From assembly GCF_029689925.1 (NCBI RefSeq), contig NZ_CP121445.1:3208501-3272500 (forward strand): a stretch of DNA of 64,000 nt, read 5' to 3'. Below, in pieces: positions 43,271 through 52,785 of the stretch. The position numbers and the translations under genes were made by a program. Origin of the DNA: Anaerocolumna sp. AGMB13025. GTDB taxonomy: Bacteria; Bacillota; Clostridia; Lachnospirales; Lachnospiraceae. The notes under the pieces are model-generated. The model made no database searches. It was not told the DNA's origin and saw only the letters and a program-made list of their open reading frames with translations. Positions within the stretch are counted from its first letter, which is position 1. Each line of letters opens with the position of its first letter.

Positions 43271-43664
43271 AAGGGGCCACTGTAAGGTACCGTGAACTAT
43301 CTTACAAAGCCTCTTTGTTATAAAGTATATTATAACGGATACTGCCCCTGTTAAAACATCCAAAATAGAATATTTTAACAGAGCCAGATTTTTGTTAAAG
43401 ATGAAAGACTATGCAAAGTTATGTATTAAAGCCATGCTTTTGCTGACAATTTAAAAGAAATGTTTGTAAATGATAAAGTTTTACTTTAAAAAATGTTAAT
43501 ATATAACAAGAAAAACATGAAAAAACTTCAAAATGAACACCTCCCCCAATAATACTACTTGAAATAACGGTAAAGTATGGTTAAAATATAGGTATTGTAT
43601 AATTACAAACTATAATTATTAAAATATACATCATATAGATCAGACGATAGGGAGGATTCCCTCT
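43271..43664. other. Divergent intergenic region between pdxS and the FAD oxidoreductase gene
   Basis: No gene is seen. The left part holds the probable pdxS promoter on the minus strand and one GGCAGTATC (minus, 43338-43346). The right part is AT-rich with TATAAT-like sequences (around 43597 and 43609), which could serve the plus-strand gene at 43665; the -35 elements are not clear. Confidence 0.4.
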
Positions 43665-44888
43665 ATGGGTAATGTTATTATTGTTGGCGGCGGAGCCTCA
43701 GGATTAATGGCAGCGGTCTTTGCTGCCAGGCAGTTGGAAAAAGTCACGGTGCTGGAACATAAGGATAAAATCGGGAAAAAGATTTTAGCTACCGGTAATG
43801 GTAAATGTAACTATACAAACCTTGATCAAGGTCCTAAGATGTACAGAGGAAATGACAGTTCCTTTGCCATGAAGGTACTGCCATTGTTTCATGTTAACCA
43901 TACTATTGATTTATTTAAGGAGCTTGGCATATATCCAAAAGAAAAAAACGGTTATCTATATCCTAATTCCGAACAGGCTTCTTCTGTGGTCGAGGTACTA
44001 AAACTTGAGCTTAATCGCCTGAAGGTAAAAATCTGCTGCGAGGTTGACGTAGAAGGAATTAAAAAGGACAAGAGCGGATTCCTTATTATAACAAATAAGG
44101 GAGAGTATACAGCCGATACTGTTATACTCTCAGCCGGAGGATGTGCTTCCCCAAATCTTGGTTCCGACGGAAGCGGCTACGGACTTGCTGAAAAATTGGG
44201 ACACAGAATTATAAAACCCCTGCCGGCATTGGTACAATTAAAATCTGATGCTAAATATTTCAAAACATTAGCAGGCGTCAGAACCAAAGTGTTTATCAGG
44301 CTGTTTATAGAGGATAACTTTGCAGCGGAAGAACAGGGAGAATTATTGCTGGCAGCTTACGGAGTCTCCGGAATCCCAATTATGCAGTTAAGCAGTTATG
44401 CCACCAGAGCACTAGACCAAAAGAAAAAAGTTCACCTGCTTATTGACTTTCTTCCTGAGGTTACAAAAGAAGAGTTAGTAGAGATGTTATATAAACGGGT
44501 AGGACGAAACCCCTCTGTTACAGCTGAAGAAGCCTTGATTGGATTATTTAATAATAAACTTGCTTATGTTGGATTAAAACAGGCAGGAATCGATCCCTTG
44601 GAACTATGTGCTTTGGTTGGGAAAAATAAGCTTTATCATCTGGCAGAACAGTTTAAAGAATGGAAGGTTGTTATAAGCGGGCCTGGAACCTTTGACCAGG
44701 CACAAGTTACTGCGGGAGGCGTTGATACAGCAGAAATTAATGACCGGACCTTAGAATCCAAATTAGTAAAAGGACTTTATTTTACAGGTGAAATAATTGA
44801 TATAGACGGGACCTGCGGCGGTTACAATCTTCAATGGGCCTGGACCACCGGAGCGGTGGCTGGAATGAACTGTGGTATCATGAAATAG
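43665..44888 (+). CDS. NAD(P)/FAD-dependent oxidoreductase, HI0933/BaiN-like
   Basis: Flavoprotein of 407 residues in the HI0933/YhiN family, to which BaiN-annotated proteins belong. The FAD motif VIIVGGGASGLMAAVFAA opens the protein, followed by KIGKKILATGNGKCNYTN and, at the end, GLYFTGEIIDIDGTCGGYNLQWAWTTGAVAG-type sequence (about 370-400). The physiological substrate of this widespread family is not settled, so no reaction is assigned. GGGAGG precedes the ATG. A second, unrelated flavoprotein gene follows after 230 bp. Confidence 0.9.
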   Translation: MGNVIIVGGGASGLMAAVFAARQLEKVTVLEHKDKIGKKILATGNGKCNYTNLDQGPKMYRGNDSSFAMKVLPLFHVNHTIDLFKELGIYPKEKNGYLYPNSEQASSVVEVLKLELNRLKVKICCEVDVEGIKKDKSGFLIITNKGEYTADTVILSAGGCASPNLGSDGSGYGLAEKLGHRIIKPLPALVQLKSDAKYFKTLAGVRTKVFIRLFIEDNFAAEEQGELLLAAYGVSGIPIMQLSSYATRALDQKKKVHLLIDFLPEVTKEELVEMLYKRVGRNPSVTAEEALIGLFNNKLAYVGLKQAGIDPLELCALVGKNKLYHLAEQFKEWKVVISGPGTFDQAQVTAGGVDTAEINDRTLESKLVKGLYFTGEIIDIDGTCGGYNLQWAWTTGAVAGMNCGIMK

Positions 44889-44970
44889 GTTTCACAGAAT
44901 ATACGAAATGGAAGAAAAACAATAAACTGAAAGGATGCCGTAAAAGGATTTAACAAACTATCTTTTTAAT

Positions 44971-45002
44971 GGCAGTATCGCATCTGAGCTTGCGATATGC
45001 AA
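44971..45002 (+). repeat. GGCAGTATC hairpin, copy A
   Basis: A 32-nt element: GCA-(G)-TATCGCA pairs with TGCGATATGC, ten base pairs with one bulged G, around an 8-nt loop. It matches the element at 45075 in outline, with changes that keep the stem paired. Confidence 0.7.
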
Positions 45003-45074
45003 GGTTAAAGTATGAAAGAAATTTATTATGAGAAAGGTTGCCACACTGAGCATCTTTCACACATTCTTATTTGT

Positions 45075-45106
45075 GGCAGTATCCCAGACCAGCCTGGGAT
45101 ATGCAA
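45075..45106 (+). repeat. GGCAGTATC hairpin, copy B
   Basis: A 32-nt element: GCA-(G)-TATCCCA pairs with TGGGATATGC, again ten pairs with the same bulged G and an 8-nt loop. The only stem differences from copy A, GCA/TGC versus CCA/TGG, are compensatory. It ends 12 bp before the start of the next gene. Confidence 0.7.
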
Positions 45107-45118
45107 TGGGTGTAAATT

Positions 45119-46714
45119 ATGATTCAAATAACACAGCTTAAATTAAATATAAATCACACCCAGGACGATTTAAGTAAGCTAATAGCAAAACAATTGAAGG
45201 TTTCCCCACAGGAAATCTTAAATTTTTCTATTACCAAGAAATCCATCGATGCGAGAAAAAAGAATACGCCATTTTATGTTTATAATGTTTTAGTTACCCT
45301 TAAGGAGGAATTAAAGGTAATGAAACGGGTTAAAAGCCCCAACATTACCCTGGGACAACGCCCTAAGTATGAATTCATACCCAGTGGGGAGGAAACACTG
45401 AAACACCGTCCGGTCATTGCAGGCTCCGGTCCGGCAGGTTTGTTCTGCGGGCTTATGCTGGCACGAAACGGGTACCATCCCATTATTATTGAGCGTGGAG
45501 ATGAAATAAACCGGCGTGTTAAGGCAGTGGAACACTATTGGGTCAGTAATGAATTGGATGTAAATTCCAATGTACAATTTGGTGAAGGAGGCGCAGGAAC
45601 TTTTTCCGACGGTAAGTTAAATACTCTGGTAAAAGATGAATTGGGCAGAAATCATAAGGTATTAGAAGTATTTGCAGAACACGGTGCCCCAGAGGAGATA
45701 TTATATCTTAATAAGCCTCATATCGGAACCGATTGTTTAAGGTCTGTTGTTCAGGGCATAAGGGAAGAAATTATTTCTCTGGGCGGTGAAGTGAGATTTA
45801 ATACCTGTCTGACCGATCTCACCCTTCAAAAGGGTAAATTGGCTGGAATAGAGGTTAACGGCAAAGAGTTCATCCCCTGTAGTGTTTTAGTAACGGCAGT
45901 GGGACACAGTGCCAGAGATACCTTTTTATTACTATACAAAAAGGGTTTTCAGTTATCACCGAAATCATTTGCTATCGGGGTAAGGATAGAACATCCCCAG
46001 CTTCTGATTAACCAAAATCAATATGGGGAGGCCCACAGCCAGTTACCGGCTGCGGATTATAAACTTACCTTTAATGCCAAAACCGGCAGAAGTATTTATT
46101 CCTTTTGCATGTGTCCAGGAGGCTTTGTCGTAAATTCCTCTTCGGAACTAGGAGGAATTGCAGTAAACGGTATGAGCAACCATGCCAGGAATGAAGCCAA
46201 TGCCAACAGTGCCTTAATTGTAACGGTAACACCGAAGGACTTTCCAAAACAGGAAGGTATTCCGGAAGTGTTAGCAGGTATTGAATTTCAGCGTATCTGG
46301 GAACGAAAAGCCTATGAAACCGGTCGTGGTCTTATACCGGTCCAGTTATTTGGAGACTTGTTAAGGAACCGGGAGAGTGTTACAATAGGGCATATTAAAC
46401 CTAATATAAAAGGAAATTACAAGCTCTCTAATCTAAGACAGTGCCTTCCTGAGTATGTAACCGATTCTATCATCGAAGGAGTCCAGGCCTTTGACCGAAT
46501 CATACCTGGTTTTTGCGATGATGAGGCGGTTTTGTCAGGAGTTGAAACCAGGACTTCCTCACCCCTTAGAATAGAACGGGATGAAAGGTTTGAAGCCAGT
46601 ATATCCGGTGTCTATCCCTGTGGAGAAGGGGCGGGTTATGCAGGGGGTATAACCTCTGCGGCAATAGACGGTATAAAGGTATTCGAAGCAATTGCGAAAC
46701 GATACAAGATGTAA
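45119..46714 (+). CDS. FAD-dependent oxidoreductase (COG2509-type)
   Basis: A 531-residue flavoprotein. A small N-terminal domain (about 1-75) precedes the FAD motif VIAGSGPAGLFCGLMLARNGY; NVQFGEGGAGTFSDGKLNT and FCMCPGGFVVNSSSE are typical of this uncharacterised dehydrogenase group, and the C-terminal FAD segment is GVYPCGEGAGYAGGITSAAIDG-like (about 500-520). The start ATG at 45119 has only a weak GGGTG site, embedded just after hairpin B. Reaction unknown. Confidence 0.88.
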   Translation: MIQITQLKLNINHTQDDLSKLIAKQLKVSPQEILNFSITKKSIDARKKNTPFYVYNVLVTLKEELKVMKRVKSPNITLGQRPKYEFIPSGEETLKHRPVIAGSGPAGLFCGLMLARNGYHPIIIERGDEINRRVKAVEHYWVSNELDVNSNVQFGEGGAGTFSDGKLNTLVKDELGRNHKVLEVFAEHGAPEEILYLNKPHIGTDCLRSVVQGIREEIISLGGEVRFNTCLTDLTLQKGKLAGIEVNGKEFIPCSVLVTAVGHSARDTFLLLYKKGFQLSPKSFAIGVRIEHPQLLINQNQYGEAHSQLPAADYKLTFNAKTGRSIYSFCMCPGGFVVNSSSELGGIAVNGMSNHARNEANANSALIVTVTPKDFPKQEGIPEVLAGIEFQRIWERKAYETGRGLIPVQLFGDLLRNRESVTIGHIKPNIKGNYKLSNLRQCLPEYVTDSIIEGVQAFDRIIPGFCDDEAVLSGVETRTSSPLRIERDERFEASISGVYPCGEGAGYAGGITSAAIDGIKVFEAIAKRYKM

Positions 46715-46761
46715 ATTGACAGGAAAAGAGGATGATAGAAAAAGAAGGAGATTTAATGTGG

Positions 46762-46885
46762 AAGCTTAAAAGAAGAAGCTTAAAAGAAGAAGCTTAAAAG
46801 AAAAAGCTTAAAAGAAGAAGTTTACAAGAAGAAGATTATAAGAAGAAGCTTAAAAGAGGAAGATAGAAAGAAGATTAAAAGAATA
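46762..46885 (+). repeat. 14-bp tandem repeat between the FAD gene and proB, 8 copies
   Basis: Units of AAGCTTAAAAGAAG start at 46762, 46776, 46790, 46804, 46818, 46832, 46846 and 46860, with increasing divergence toward the 3' end. The array begins 47 bp after the stop codon. A 13-codon ORF with a good Shine-Dalgarno (ATG 46756) enters it and stops; it is probably not meaningful. Confidence 0.9.
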
Positions 46886-46987
46886 AATATCAAAGAGTAA
46901 CTATAAAACCGGCTTGGTATGTGTAATCGAGATACGCAGCAAGGTTCATAATATAAGTATTGATTTCGTGATACGAGAGGAGCACAT

Positions 46988-47839
46988 ATGTCTTTTAACA
47001 GAGATGCCATTAAAGATAAAAAACGGATTGTCATTAAAATAGGTTCATCTTCCCTGACACATGAAAGTACCGGTAGTCTGAATCTTTCTAAAATGGAAAA
47101 ACTGGTACGGGTATTAACGGATCTCAGAAACCAGGGCAAGGATGTTATACTGGTATCCTCCGGAGCAATAGCGGTAGGACGGGAAACCCTTGGATTAAAG
47201 GAAAAACCAAAGGATAAGGCTGCTAAGCAGGCCTGTGCGGCTGTGGGCCAGGCCAGGCTGATGATGGTATACCAGAAATTATTTGCAGAATACAATCAGG
47301 TCCCGGCACAAATCCTTATGACAAAATATACTATGATTAATGATATCAGCAGAGAGAATGCCAGAAATACCTTTGAAGAATTGCTGACCATGGGTGTTAT
47401 ACCTATTGTTAATGAGAATGATACGGTTTCCACCGACGAGATTGAATTCGGCGATAATGATACCTTATCTGCTTTGGTAGCTGCTTTGGTTGATGCAGAC
47501 CTGTTAATACTTTTGTCAGATATTGACGGTTTATATACGGATGATCCTCGTAAGAATATAGAAGCTGTTTTTATTGATTATGTAGAGGTAATAGATGAGA
47601 AACTGGCTAAGATGGGTAAGGATTCCTCGACGTCTGTTGGAACCGGCGGCATGACTACCAAGATTTCCGCGGCAAGAATTGCTACGGACTCAGGTGCTGA
47701 TATGATTATTGCCAACGGAGAAGACATTTACATAATTAATGAAATTATGGAAGGCAGGAATGTGGGAACCTTGTTCAAAGCCCATAAAGATGAAAATTTT
47801 GTATTGTTGGATTATATCCGTACCAGACAGTATCCGTAA
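46988..47839 (+). CDS. proB: Glutamate 5-kinase
   Basis: Phosphorylates L-glutamate, the first step of proline synthesis; 283 residues, the short form made of the amino-acid-kinase domain only, without the C-terminal PUA domain of E. coli ProB. Visible are RIVIKIGSSSLTHE, VILVSSGAIAVGRE, VPIVNENDTV-type sequence (IPIVNENDTVSTDEI) and the GTGGMTTKISAARIA loop. GAGG precedes the ATG. It heads proB-DUF896-fthC-proA. Confidence 0.96.
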   Translation: MSFNRDAIKDKKRIVIKIGSSSLTHESTGSLNLSKMEKLVRVLTDLRNQGKDVILVSSGAIAVGRETLGLKEKPKDKAAKQACAAVGQARLMMVYQKLFAEYNQVPAQILMTKYTMINDISRENARNTFEELLTMGVIPIVNENDTVSTDEIEFGDNDTLSALVAALVDADLLILLSDIDGLYTDDPRKNIEAVFIDYVEVIDEKLAKMGKDSSTSVGTGGMTTKISAARIATDSGADMIIANGEDIYIINEIMEGRNVGTLFKAHKDENFVLLDYIRTRQYP

Positions 47840-47913
47840 TCACTTTGGGTCAGGTCTAAAAACTGTTATAAACAGATGAATAAAACAGCTTATGGTAAGA
47901 GAGGTAAAGAAAA

Positions 47914-48123
47914 ATGGATGACAATAAGTTAGCAAGAATCAATGAATTATATAAGAAATCCCAGAACGGGGGTCTGACAGGCGAAGAAAAGCAGGAACAG
48001 GCTGATTTAAGAAGCGAATATATTAATGCGATACGAAAGAATCTCCGGGGTACCTTAAACCAGATTTCCTTATTAAATCCGGATGGTACCGTAACGGAAC
48101 TTAAGAAAAAGGATTTACAGTAA
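47914..48123 (+). CDS. DUF896 family small protein
   Basis: A 69-residue cytoplasmic protein of the DUF896 (YnzC-like) family: RINELYKKSQNGGLTGEEKQEQ forms the predicted helical hairpin, and LRSEYINAIRKNLRGTLNQI the conserved second half. Function unknown; YnzC relatives are found in the Bacillus SOS region. It lies between proB and fthC, and its stop codon overlaps the fthC start region by one base. Confidence 0.9.
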   Translation: MDDNKLARINELYKKSQNGGLTGEEKQEQADLRSEYINAIRKNLRGTLNQISLLNPDGTVTELKKKDLQ

Positions 48124-48686
48124 TGATAAAGCAGGAAATCCGCAAAAATATCAGAGAACAGAAAAGCAGATTATCCTTTCAGGAACGGGAGACTTACAGC
48201 AACCTAATTATTAAGAAGCTAACAGAGCAAAGGGAATACCAAAGGGCCAGCGAAGTTTTTTGTTATATTTCCTTTAATCAGGAAGTCATAACATCAGCTT
48301 TTATTGAGGAGGCTTTGTCAGGGAGGAAAAGAATTGCTGTACCTAAAATAACCGGTGACGGAATGAAGTTTTACTATATCAGTTCTCTTAAGAATTTAAA
48401 ACCCGGAGTTCTTGGAATCCTCGAGCCGGATACGAGAAACGAAGAAGCTGTACCCAAAAAAGGAAATGAGAATCTAATTATAGTGCCAGGGCTGGCATTT
48501 GACCTCCTTGGTAACCGTATTGGTTATGGAAAAGGGTATTACGACGCATTTTTTGGAAAATACAAGGATTTCTCCTGGATAAAAACAGCTTTGGCTTATG
48601 ATTTTCAGATTCTTCCTAAACTCCCTGCAGAGGAACATGATATAAAGGTAGATCACATAATAACCCAAAGCGGTTTGATTAAATAA
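48123..48686 (+). CDS. 5-formyltetrahydrofolate cyclo-ligase
   Basis: Converts 5-formyl-THF to 5,10-methenyl-THF with ATP (folate recycling); 187 residues. The family segments are KQEIRKNIREQKSRLS at the N-terminus, VPKITGDGMKFYYI, and the ATP-binding GNRIGYGKGYYDAFF. The start ATG at 48123 overlaps the DUF896 stop by one base. The link with proline genes seems to be operon sharing rather than pathway logic. Confidence 0.94.
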   Translation: MIKQEIRKNIREQKSRLSFQERETYSNLIIKKLTEQREYQRASEVFCYISFNQEVITSAFIEEALSGRKRIAVPKITGDGMKFYYISSLKNLKPGVLGILEPDTRNEEAVPKKGNENLIIVPGLAFDLLGNRIGYGKGYYDAFFGKYKDFSWIKTALAYDFQILPKLPAEEHDIKVDHIITQSGLIK

Positions 48687-48746
48687 TTTAAGTTTACAAA
48701 TCAAATTTATATAATTTATCAATAATTATAAGGAAGGTGGATTACG

Positions 48747-49991
48747 ATGAAGTATCTTAATGAGCTGGGTGCCAGGTCCAAAACAGCCGCCACGGTATTG
48801 AATACACTGGGTGTGACACGCAAAAATGAAGGTCTTAAGGCTGCTGCCGAGGCATTACTTGCCAATGAAGCAAAGCTGCTAACAGCCAATGAACAAGACA
48901 TTGCAAAGGCAGTTGAAAATGGTATGGCAGAATCTTTAATAGACCGTCTTCGGTTAAATCACGACCGCATAAAAGGTATGGCAAAAGGACTACTAGATCT
49001 TGTGGATTTAAATGATCCGGTTGGTGAAGTGATATCCATGAATACACGTCCTAATGGTCTGGTCATCGGTCAGAAACGCGTTCCAATTGGTGTAATTGGT
49101 ATCATCTACGAATCCCGTCCTAATGTTACAGCAGATGCCTTCGGTCTTTGCTTTAAAACTGGAAATGCCGTTATATTACGGGGCGGCAGTGATGCCCTTC
49201 ATTCCAATACGGCTATTGTTGCTGTAATTAGAAAAGCGCTGAAACAGGTTGGTCTGACGGAAGATGCTCTGCAGTTAATTGAAGATACCAGCAGAGAAAC
49301 GGCAAAAGAAATGATGCAGTTAAATCAGTACATTGATTTATTGATTCCACGGGGTGGAGCAGGACTAATCCGTACGGTAATCGAGAACAGCACCATACCG
49401 GTAATTGAGACCGGAACCGGAAACTGTCACGTATATGTCGATGAAGCTGCGGATTTTGAAATGGCTCTTAATATCATTGATAACGCCAAGACCCAGCGTC
49501 TGGGAGTATGCAATGCTTGTGAATCATTAGTAGTACACAGTAAAATTGCAGAGGAATTCCTTCCTTTGATCTATGAAAGATTAACCGAAAAACAGATTAT
49601 CTTCCGCGCAGACGAAAGAGCTCTGGCAATTTGTGATAAGATGGAACCGGCAAAAGAAGAGGATTACGGCAAAGAATATTTAGACCGGTTTATTTCCTTA
49701 AAAATTGTCGATACCATTGAGGAAGCCATTGCACATATTAATTATTACAATACAAAACATTCCGAGTCCATTATCACCAAAGATTATGATCATGCTATGA
49801 AGTTTTTAAATGAAATCGATGCAGCAGCTGTGTATGTCAATGCTTCAACACGGTTTACAGATGGCGGCGAATTCGGCTTTGGAGCTGAAATCGGTATCAG
49901 TACCCAGAAACTTCATGCCAGAGGACCAATGGGCCTGACCGCCTTGACTTCCACGAAATACATTATATTCGGTAACGGGCAGATTCGGTAA
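48747..49991 (+). CDS. proA: Gamma-glutamyl phosphate reductase
   Basis: Second enzyme of proline synthesis, making glutamate-5-semialdehyde from gamma-glutamyl phosphate with NADPH; 414 residues, normal. The ALDH-type catalytic Cys is in [35 protein letters not shown] and [16 protein letters not shown] are family marks. AAGGAAGG precedes the ATG. It is last of proB-DUF896-fthC-proA; proC lies 6 kb downstream. Confidence 0.96.
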   Translation: MKYLNELGARSKTAATVLNTLGVTRKNEGLKAAAEALLANEAKLLTANEQDIAKAVENGMAESLIDRLRLNHDRIKGMAKGLLDLVDLNDPVGEVISMNTRPNGLVIGQKRVPIGVIGIIYESRPNVTADAFGLCFKTGNAVILRGGSDALHSNTAIVAVIRKALKQVGLTEDALQLIEDTSRETAKEMMQLNQYIDLLIPRGGAGLIRTVIENSTIPVIETGTGNCHVYVDEAADFEMALNIIDNAKTQRLGVCNACESLVVHSKIAEEFLPLIYERLTEKQIIFRADERALAICDKMEPAKEEDYGKEYLDRFISLKIVDTIEEAIAHINYYNTKHSESIITKDYDHAMKFLNEIDAAAVYVNASTRFTDGGEFGFGAEIGISTQKLHARGPMGLTALTSTKYIIFGNGQIR

Positions 49992-50046
49992 GAAATTAAC
50001 ATTTATTAATCCAGAGGTAGAACTTTTTAGGATTAAGATACTTTTT

Positions 50047-50116
50047 GGGATATGTGCATCAGGGTGAAACAATCGTGTTTTTATCCGGTACACATATCCC
50101 TTTGATTTTTTAAGAA
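50047..50116 (+). terminator. Terminator of the pro operon
   Basis: GGGATATGTG (50047-50056) pairs perfectly with CACATATCCC (50091-50100); the 34-nt loop can fold further. TTTGATTTTTT follows. From 50117 to 50368 no gene or clear repeat is seen. Confidence 0.65.
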
Positions 50117-50368
50117 CTGAAAAGTTAGGGATGACAGGATTGGTAATTACATACAAGAAAATTAATAGTTTTGCCTTCCATACTCGGCGGCAGAAGGCGT
50201 TAGGACATATTCTTAATATGGACATTGGGGGAAATTAATTGTACATAAAGGAGAAGGGTATTGCCAGTAAGCAAATAATTTAATAATGGAGTTATAAACC
50301 ATAGTAAAGGAATTAATGGATACAAGGTTCAAATTATTTTTATCTTAACTGATACAGGAGATGATTAA

Positions 50369-50875
50369 ATGACAAAATTACAAAGGTTGATAAAAAAATG
50401 CATGGAACAAAATAATCTTAATTCTGGAACCGCAGAATCATTTAACAGTGCATTAAAGGATTTAGGCAGATGGGTATTAACTCTGTATACGAATGGGAAA
50501 CTGACATTTGAAAGTACTGCAAAAGATAACACAAAGCTCCATGATAATCTAAATATAAAGGATTTTATCAAAGAAGTCGGTGATAATGCTTTAAAATGTG
50601 GTTATTTTAGGCGTGGGGACAAAACTTTTTTTGAACTTATCGCCTTATGCCATAAGGAATTATCAGAAGCCCTGAATGAGTTTAATGAAGGTTACCATCC
50701 CTGTTATACCTATTACAGGGAGGACAGCGAACCAAAAGGTATCCCTTCTGAATTAGCCGATGTTATCATACGGATATTTATAATGTGTTATCAATATGAT
50801 ATCGATATTGAAACTGTTTTAATAGAGAAAAACGAATATAATAATTCTAAATTCCATCGGGATAAAAAACATTAG
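50369..50875 (+). CDS. MazG-like NTP pyrophosphohydrolase family protein
   Basis: A 168-residue protein with an all-alpha MazG-like domain in its second half (about 85-150). The ELSE (E-x2-E) of LCHKELSEALNEF and the ELAD (E-x2-D) of GIPSELADVIIRIF form the expected magnesium-binding pattern. The N-terminal 80 residues are helical and less recognisable. The family hydrolyses nucleoside triphosphates and is found in phages and bacteria. It is flanked by untranscribed-looking gaps, so it is probably a single-gene unit. Substrate unknown. Confidence 0.75.
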   Translation: MTKLQRLIKKCMEQNNLNSGTAESFNSALKDLGRWVLTLYTNGKLTFESTAKDNTKLHDNLNIKDFIKEVGDNALKCGYFRRGDKTFFELIALCHKELSEALNEFNEGYHPCYTYYREDSEPKGIPSELADVIIRIFIMCYQYDIDIETVLIEKNEYNNSKFHRDKKH

Positions 50876-51054
50876 CCTGGTATAATTGAATACGTTGTGT
50901 AAAGAAAATTCGTGTAAAGCTTACATAAATATACTCAGTTTTACTGATAGAATATGGTATAAGAACTTACCGGTAAAATATTGCGTGTTGAAATTTTCCT
51001 GTAATTCATATATAATCTTACTGTCATAATTTTATAAGAAAGTAGAGATTAAAG

Positions 51055-52506
51055 ATGATTTATACGGATATTGATTTAGATAAAGTTGATATAAACGGTA
51101 AGGAACCGGTAAAAGAACCGGAACGCCAGTATTATTTTATGGCTATGTGCAGGGAATGGGTCAGGGAAAAGGAAAAAGAAGCCGGTAGACCACTAACCTA
51201 CATTACCCAGACCTTTGGCTGTCAGATGAATGCCAAGGATTCCGAAAAGTTAGCCGGTATATTAGAGAAAGTCGGATTTCATGAAACTGATACGGAGGAA
51301 GCGGATTTCGTAGCCTATAATACTTGTACCGTAAGGGAGAATGCCAATACCCGTGTATATGGGCGACTTGGTTACTTAAATAGCTTAAAACGGAAAAATC
51401 CTAATATGATGATTGCTTTATGCGGCTGTATGATGCAAGAGGACGCAGTAGTTGAAAAAATAAGAAAGAGCTATCGGTTTGTTGATATCATTTTTGGAAC
51501 ACATAATATTTTTAAATTGGCAGAATTAATATATTCCAGATTAACATCCAAAGGTATGATTATTGATATATGGAAAGATACCGATCAGATTGTGGAAGAT
51601 CTTCCTAGTGAAAGGAAGTTTAAATTCAAGGCCGGAGTCAACATAATGTATGGCTGCAATAATTTTTGCAGTTATTGCATTGTGCCCTATGTAAGAGGAA
51701 GGGAAAGAAGCCGTAATCCGGAGGATATTATTAAGGAAATCAAGGAGTTAACCGCCGATGGTGTAGTTGAAATCATGCTCCTTGGTCAGAATGTCAATTC
51801 CTATGGAAAAACCCTTAACAATCCCATATCTTTTGCAGAACTTTTAAAAGAAATTGAAAAAATCGAAGGTCTGAAACGGATTCGTTTTATGACTTCTCAT
51901 CCGAAGGACTTATCCGATTCCTTAATTGAAGTTATGAAAGCTTCTAAAAAAATCTGCAGTCATCTACATCTTCCGGTACAGTCCGGCAGCAGTAACGTCT
52001 TAAAGATTATGAACCGCAGATATACCAAGGAGGATTATTTATCTTTAGTAGACCGGATAAAAACCGCAATGCCGGATATATCTTTGACTACCGATATAAT
52101 TGTAGGTTTCCCGGGAGAGACGGAAGAGGACTTTTTAGAGACCCTTGAGGTAGTAAAGAAAGTACGGTATGACAGTGCTTATACCTTTCTTTATTCCAAA
52201 CGTTCCGGTACCCCTGCCGCCCAGATGGAGGACCAGGTGGATGAGGCTGTTGCCAAAGAGCGGTTTGACCGCCTGCTAAAGGTAATCCAGGAAATCTCAG
52301 GGGAGCTTACTGCCAGACATGAAGGTGAAATTAAGGAAGTTTTGGTGGAGGAAGTAAATGAACAGAATAACACGTTACTGACCGGAAGGTTAAGCAATAA
52401 TATATTGGTTCATTTTACCGGTACACCGGATATGATTGGTTCACTTATTCCTGTTAAATTAACAGAATGTAAGGGATTTTATTATATTGGAGAGGTGGCC
52501 TACTAA
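51055..52506 (+). CDS. miaB: tRNA-2-methylthio-N6-dimethylallyladenosine synthase
   Basis: Radical SAM methylthiotransferase that modifies A37 of tRNAs reading UNN codons; 483 residues including an N-terminal extension of about 40. The N-terminal cluster cysteines are in TFGCQMNAKDSEK, NTCTVRENA and LCGCMMQ; the radical SAM motif is CNNFCSYCIVPYVRGRERSR. A TRAM domain follows (about 415-483). The start is ATG 51055; the Shine-Dalgarno (AAAGTAGAG) is modest. Confidence 0.96.
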   Translation: MIYTDIDLDKVDINGKEPVKEPERQYYFMAMCREWVREKEKEAGRPLTYITQTFGCQMNAKDSEKLAGILEKVGFHETDTEEADFVAYNTCTVRENANTRVYGRLGYLNSLKRKNPNMMIALCGCMMQEDAVVEKIRKSYRFVDIIFGTHNIFKLAELIYSRLTSKGMIIDIWKDTDQIVEDLPSERKFKFKAGVNIMYGCNNFCSYCIVPYVRGRERSRNPEDIIKEIKELTADGVVEIMLLGQNVNSYGKTLNNPISFAELLKEIEKIEGLKRIRFMTSHPKDLSDSLIEVMKASKKICSHLHLPVQSGSSNVLKIMNRRYTKEDYLSLVDRIKTAMPDISLTTDIIVGFPGETEEDFLETLEVVKKVRYDSAYTFLYSKRSGTPAAQMEDQVDEAVAKERFDRLLKVIQEISGELTARHEGEIKEVLVEEVNEQNNTLLTGRLSNNILVHFTGTPDMIGSLIPVKLTECKGFYYIGEVAY

Positions 52507-52707
52507 TTGTTGTGGTTTTTATAAAGATTTTAAAAACTATGAATGTTCCTTCTTCCTGGTAATTGGTTTATATTTTGATTCAAAAAACAACAGATTTTTA
52601 ATGAATGGATAAGTTGTATTAACAGTGCGATTAGTATAATAATTCAAAATAATTACGATTATTTTCGTTATATTGTGACATAATGCATAAAAATTTAGTA
52701 ACTATAC

Positions 52708-52736
52708 TTGACATACTGGACAAAACAGTATAAAAT
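52708..52736 (+). promoter_or_regulatory. Promoter of rny
   Basis: TTGACA (52708-52713) and TAAAAT (52731-52736) are spaced by 17 bp; an overlapping TATAAA gives 15 bp. The start codon is about 43 bp downstream. Confidence 0.7.
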
Positions 52737-52785
52737 TTAAGTGTTGTATCTTTGTACAATGAAAATTAAATAAGGAGGTGCTCCT

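Noticed and set aside
46756-46797. 13-codon ORF with good ribosome site before proB
   Set aside because: It runs directly into the 14-bp tandem array and stops; the site AAGGAGA probably arises from the purine-rich repeat context.
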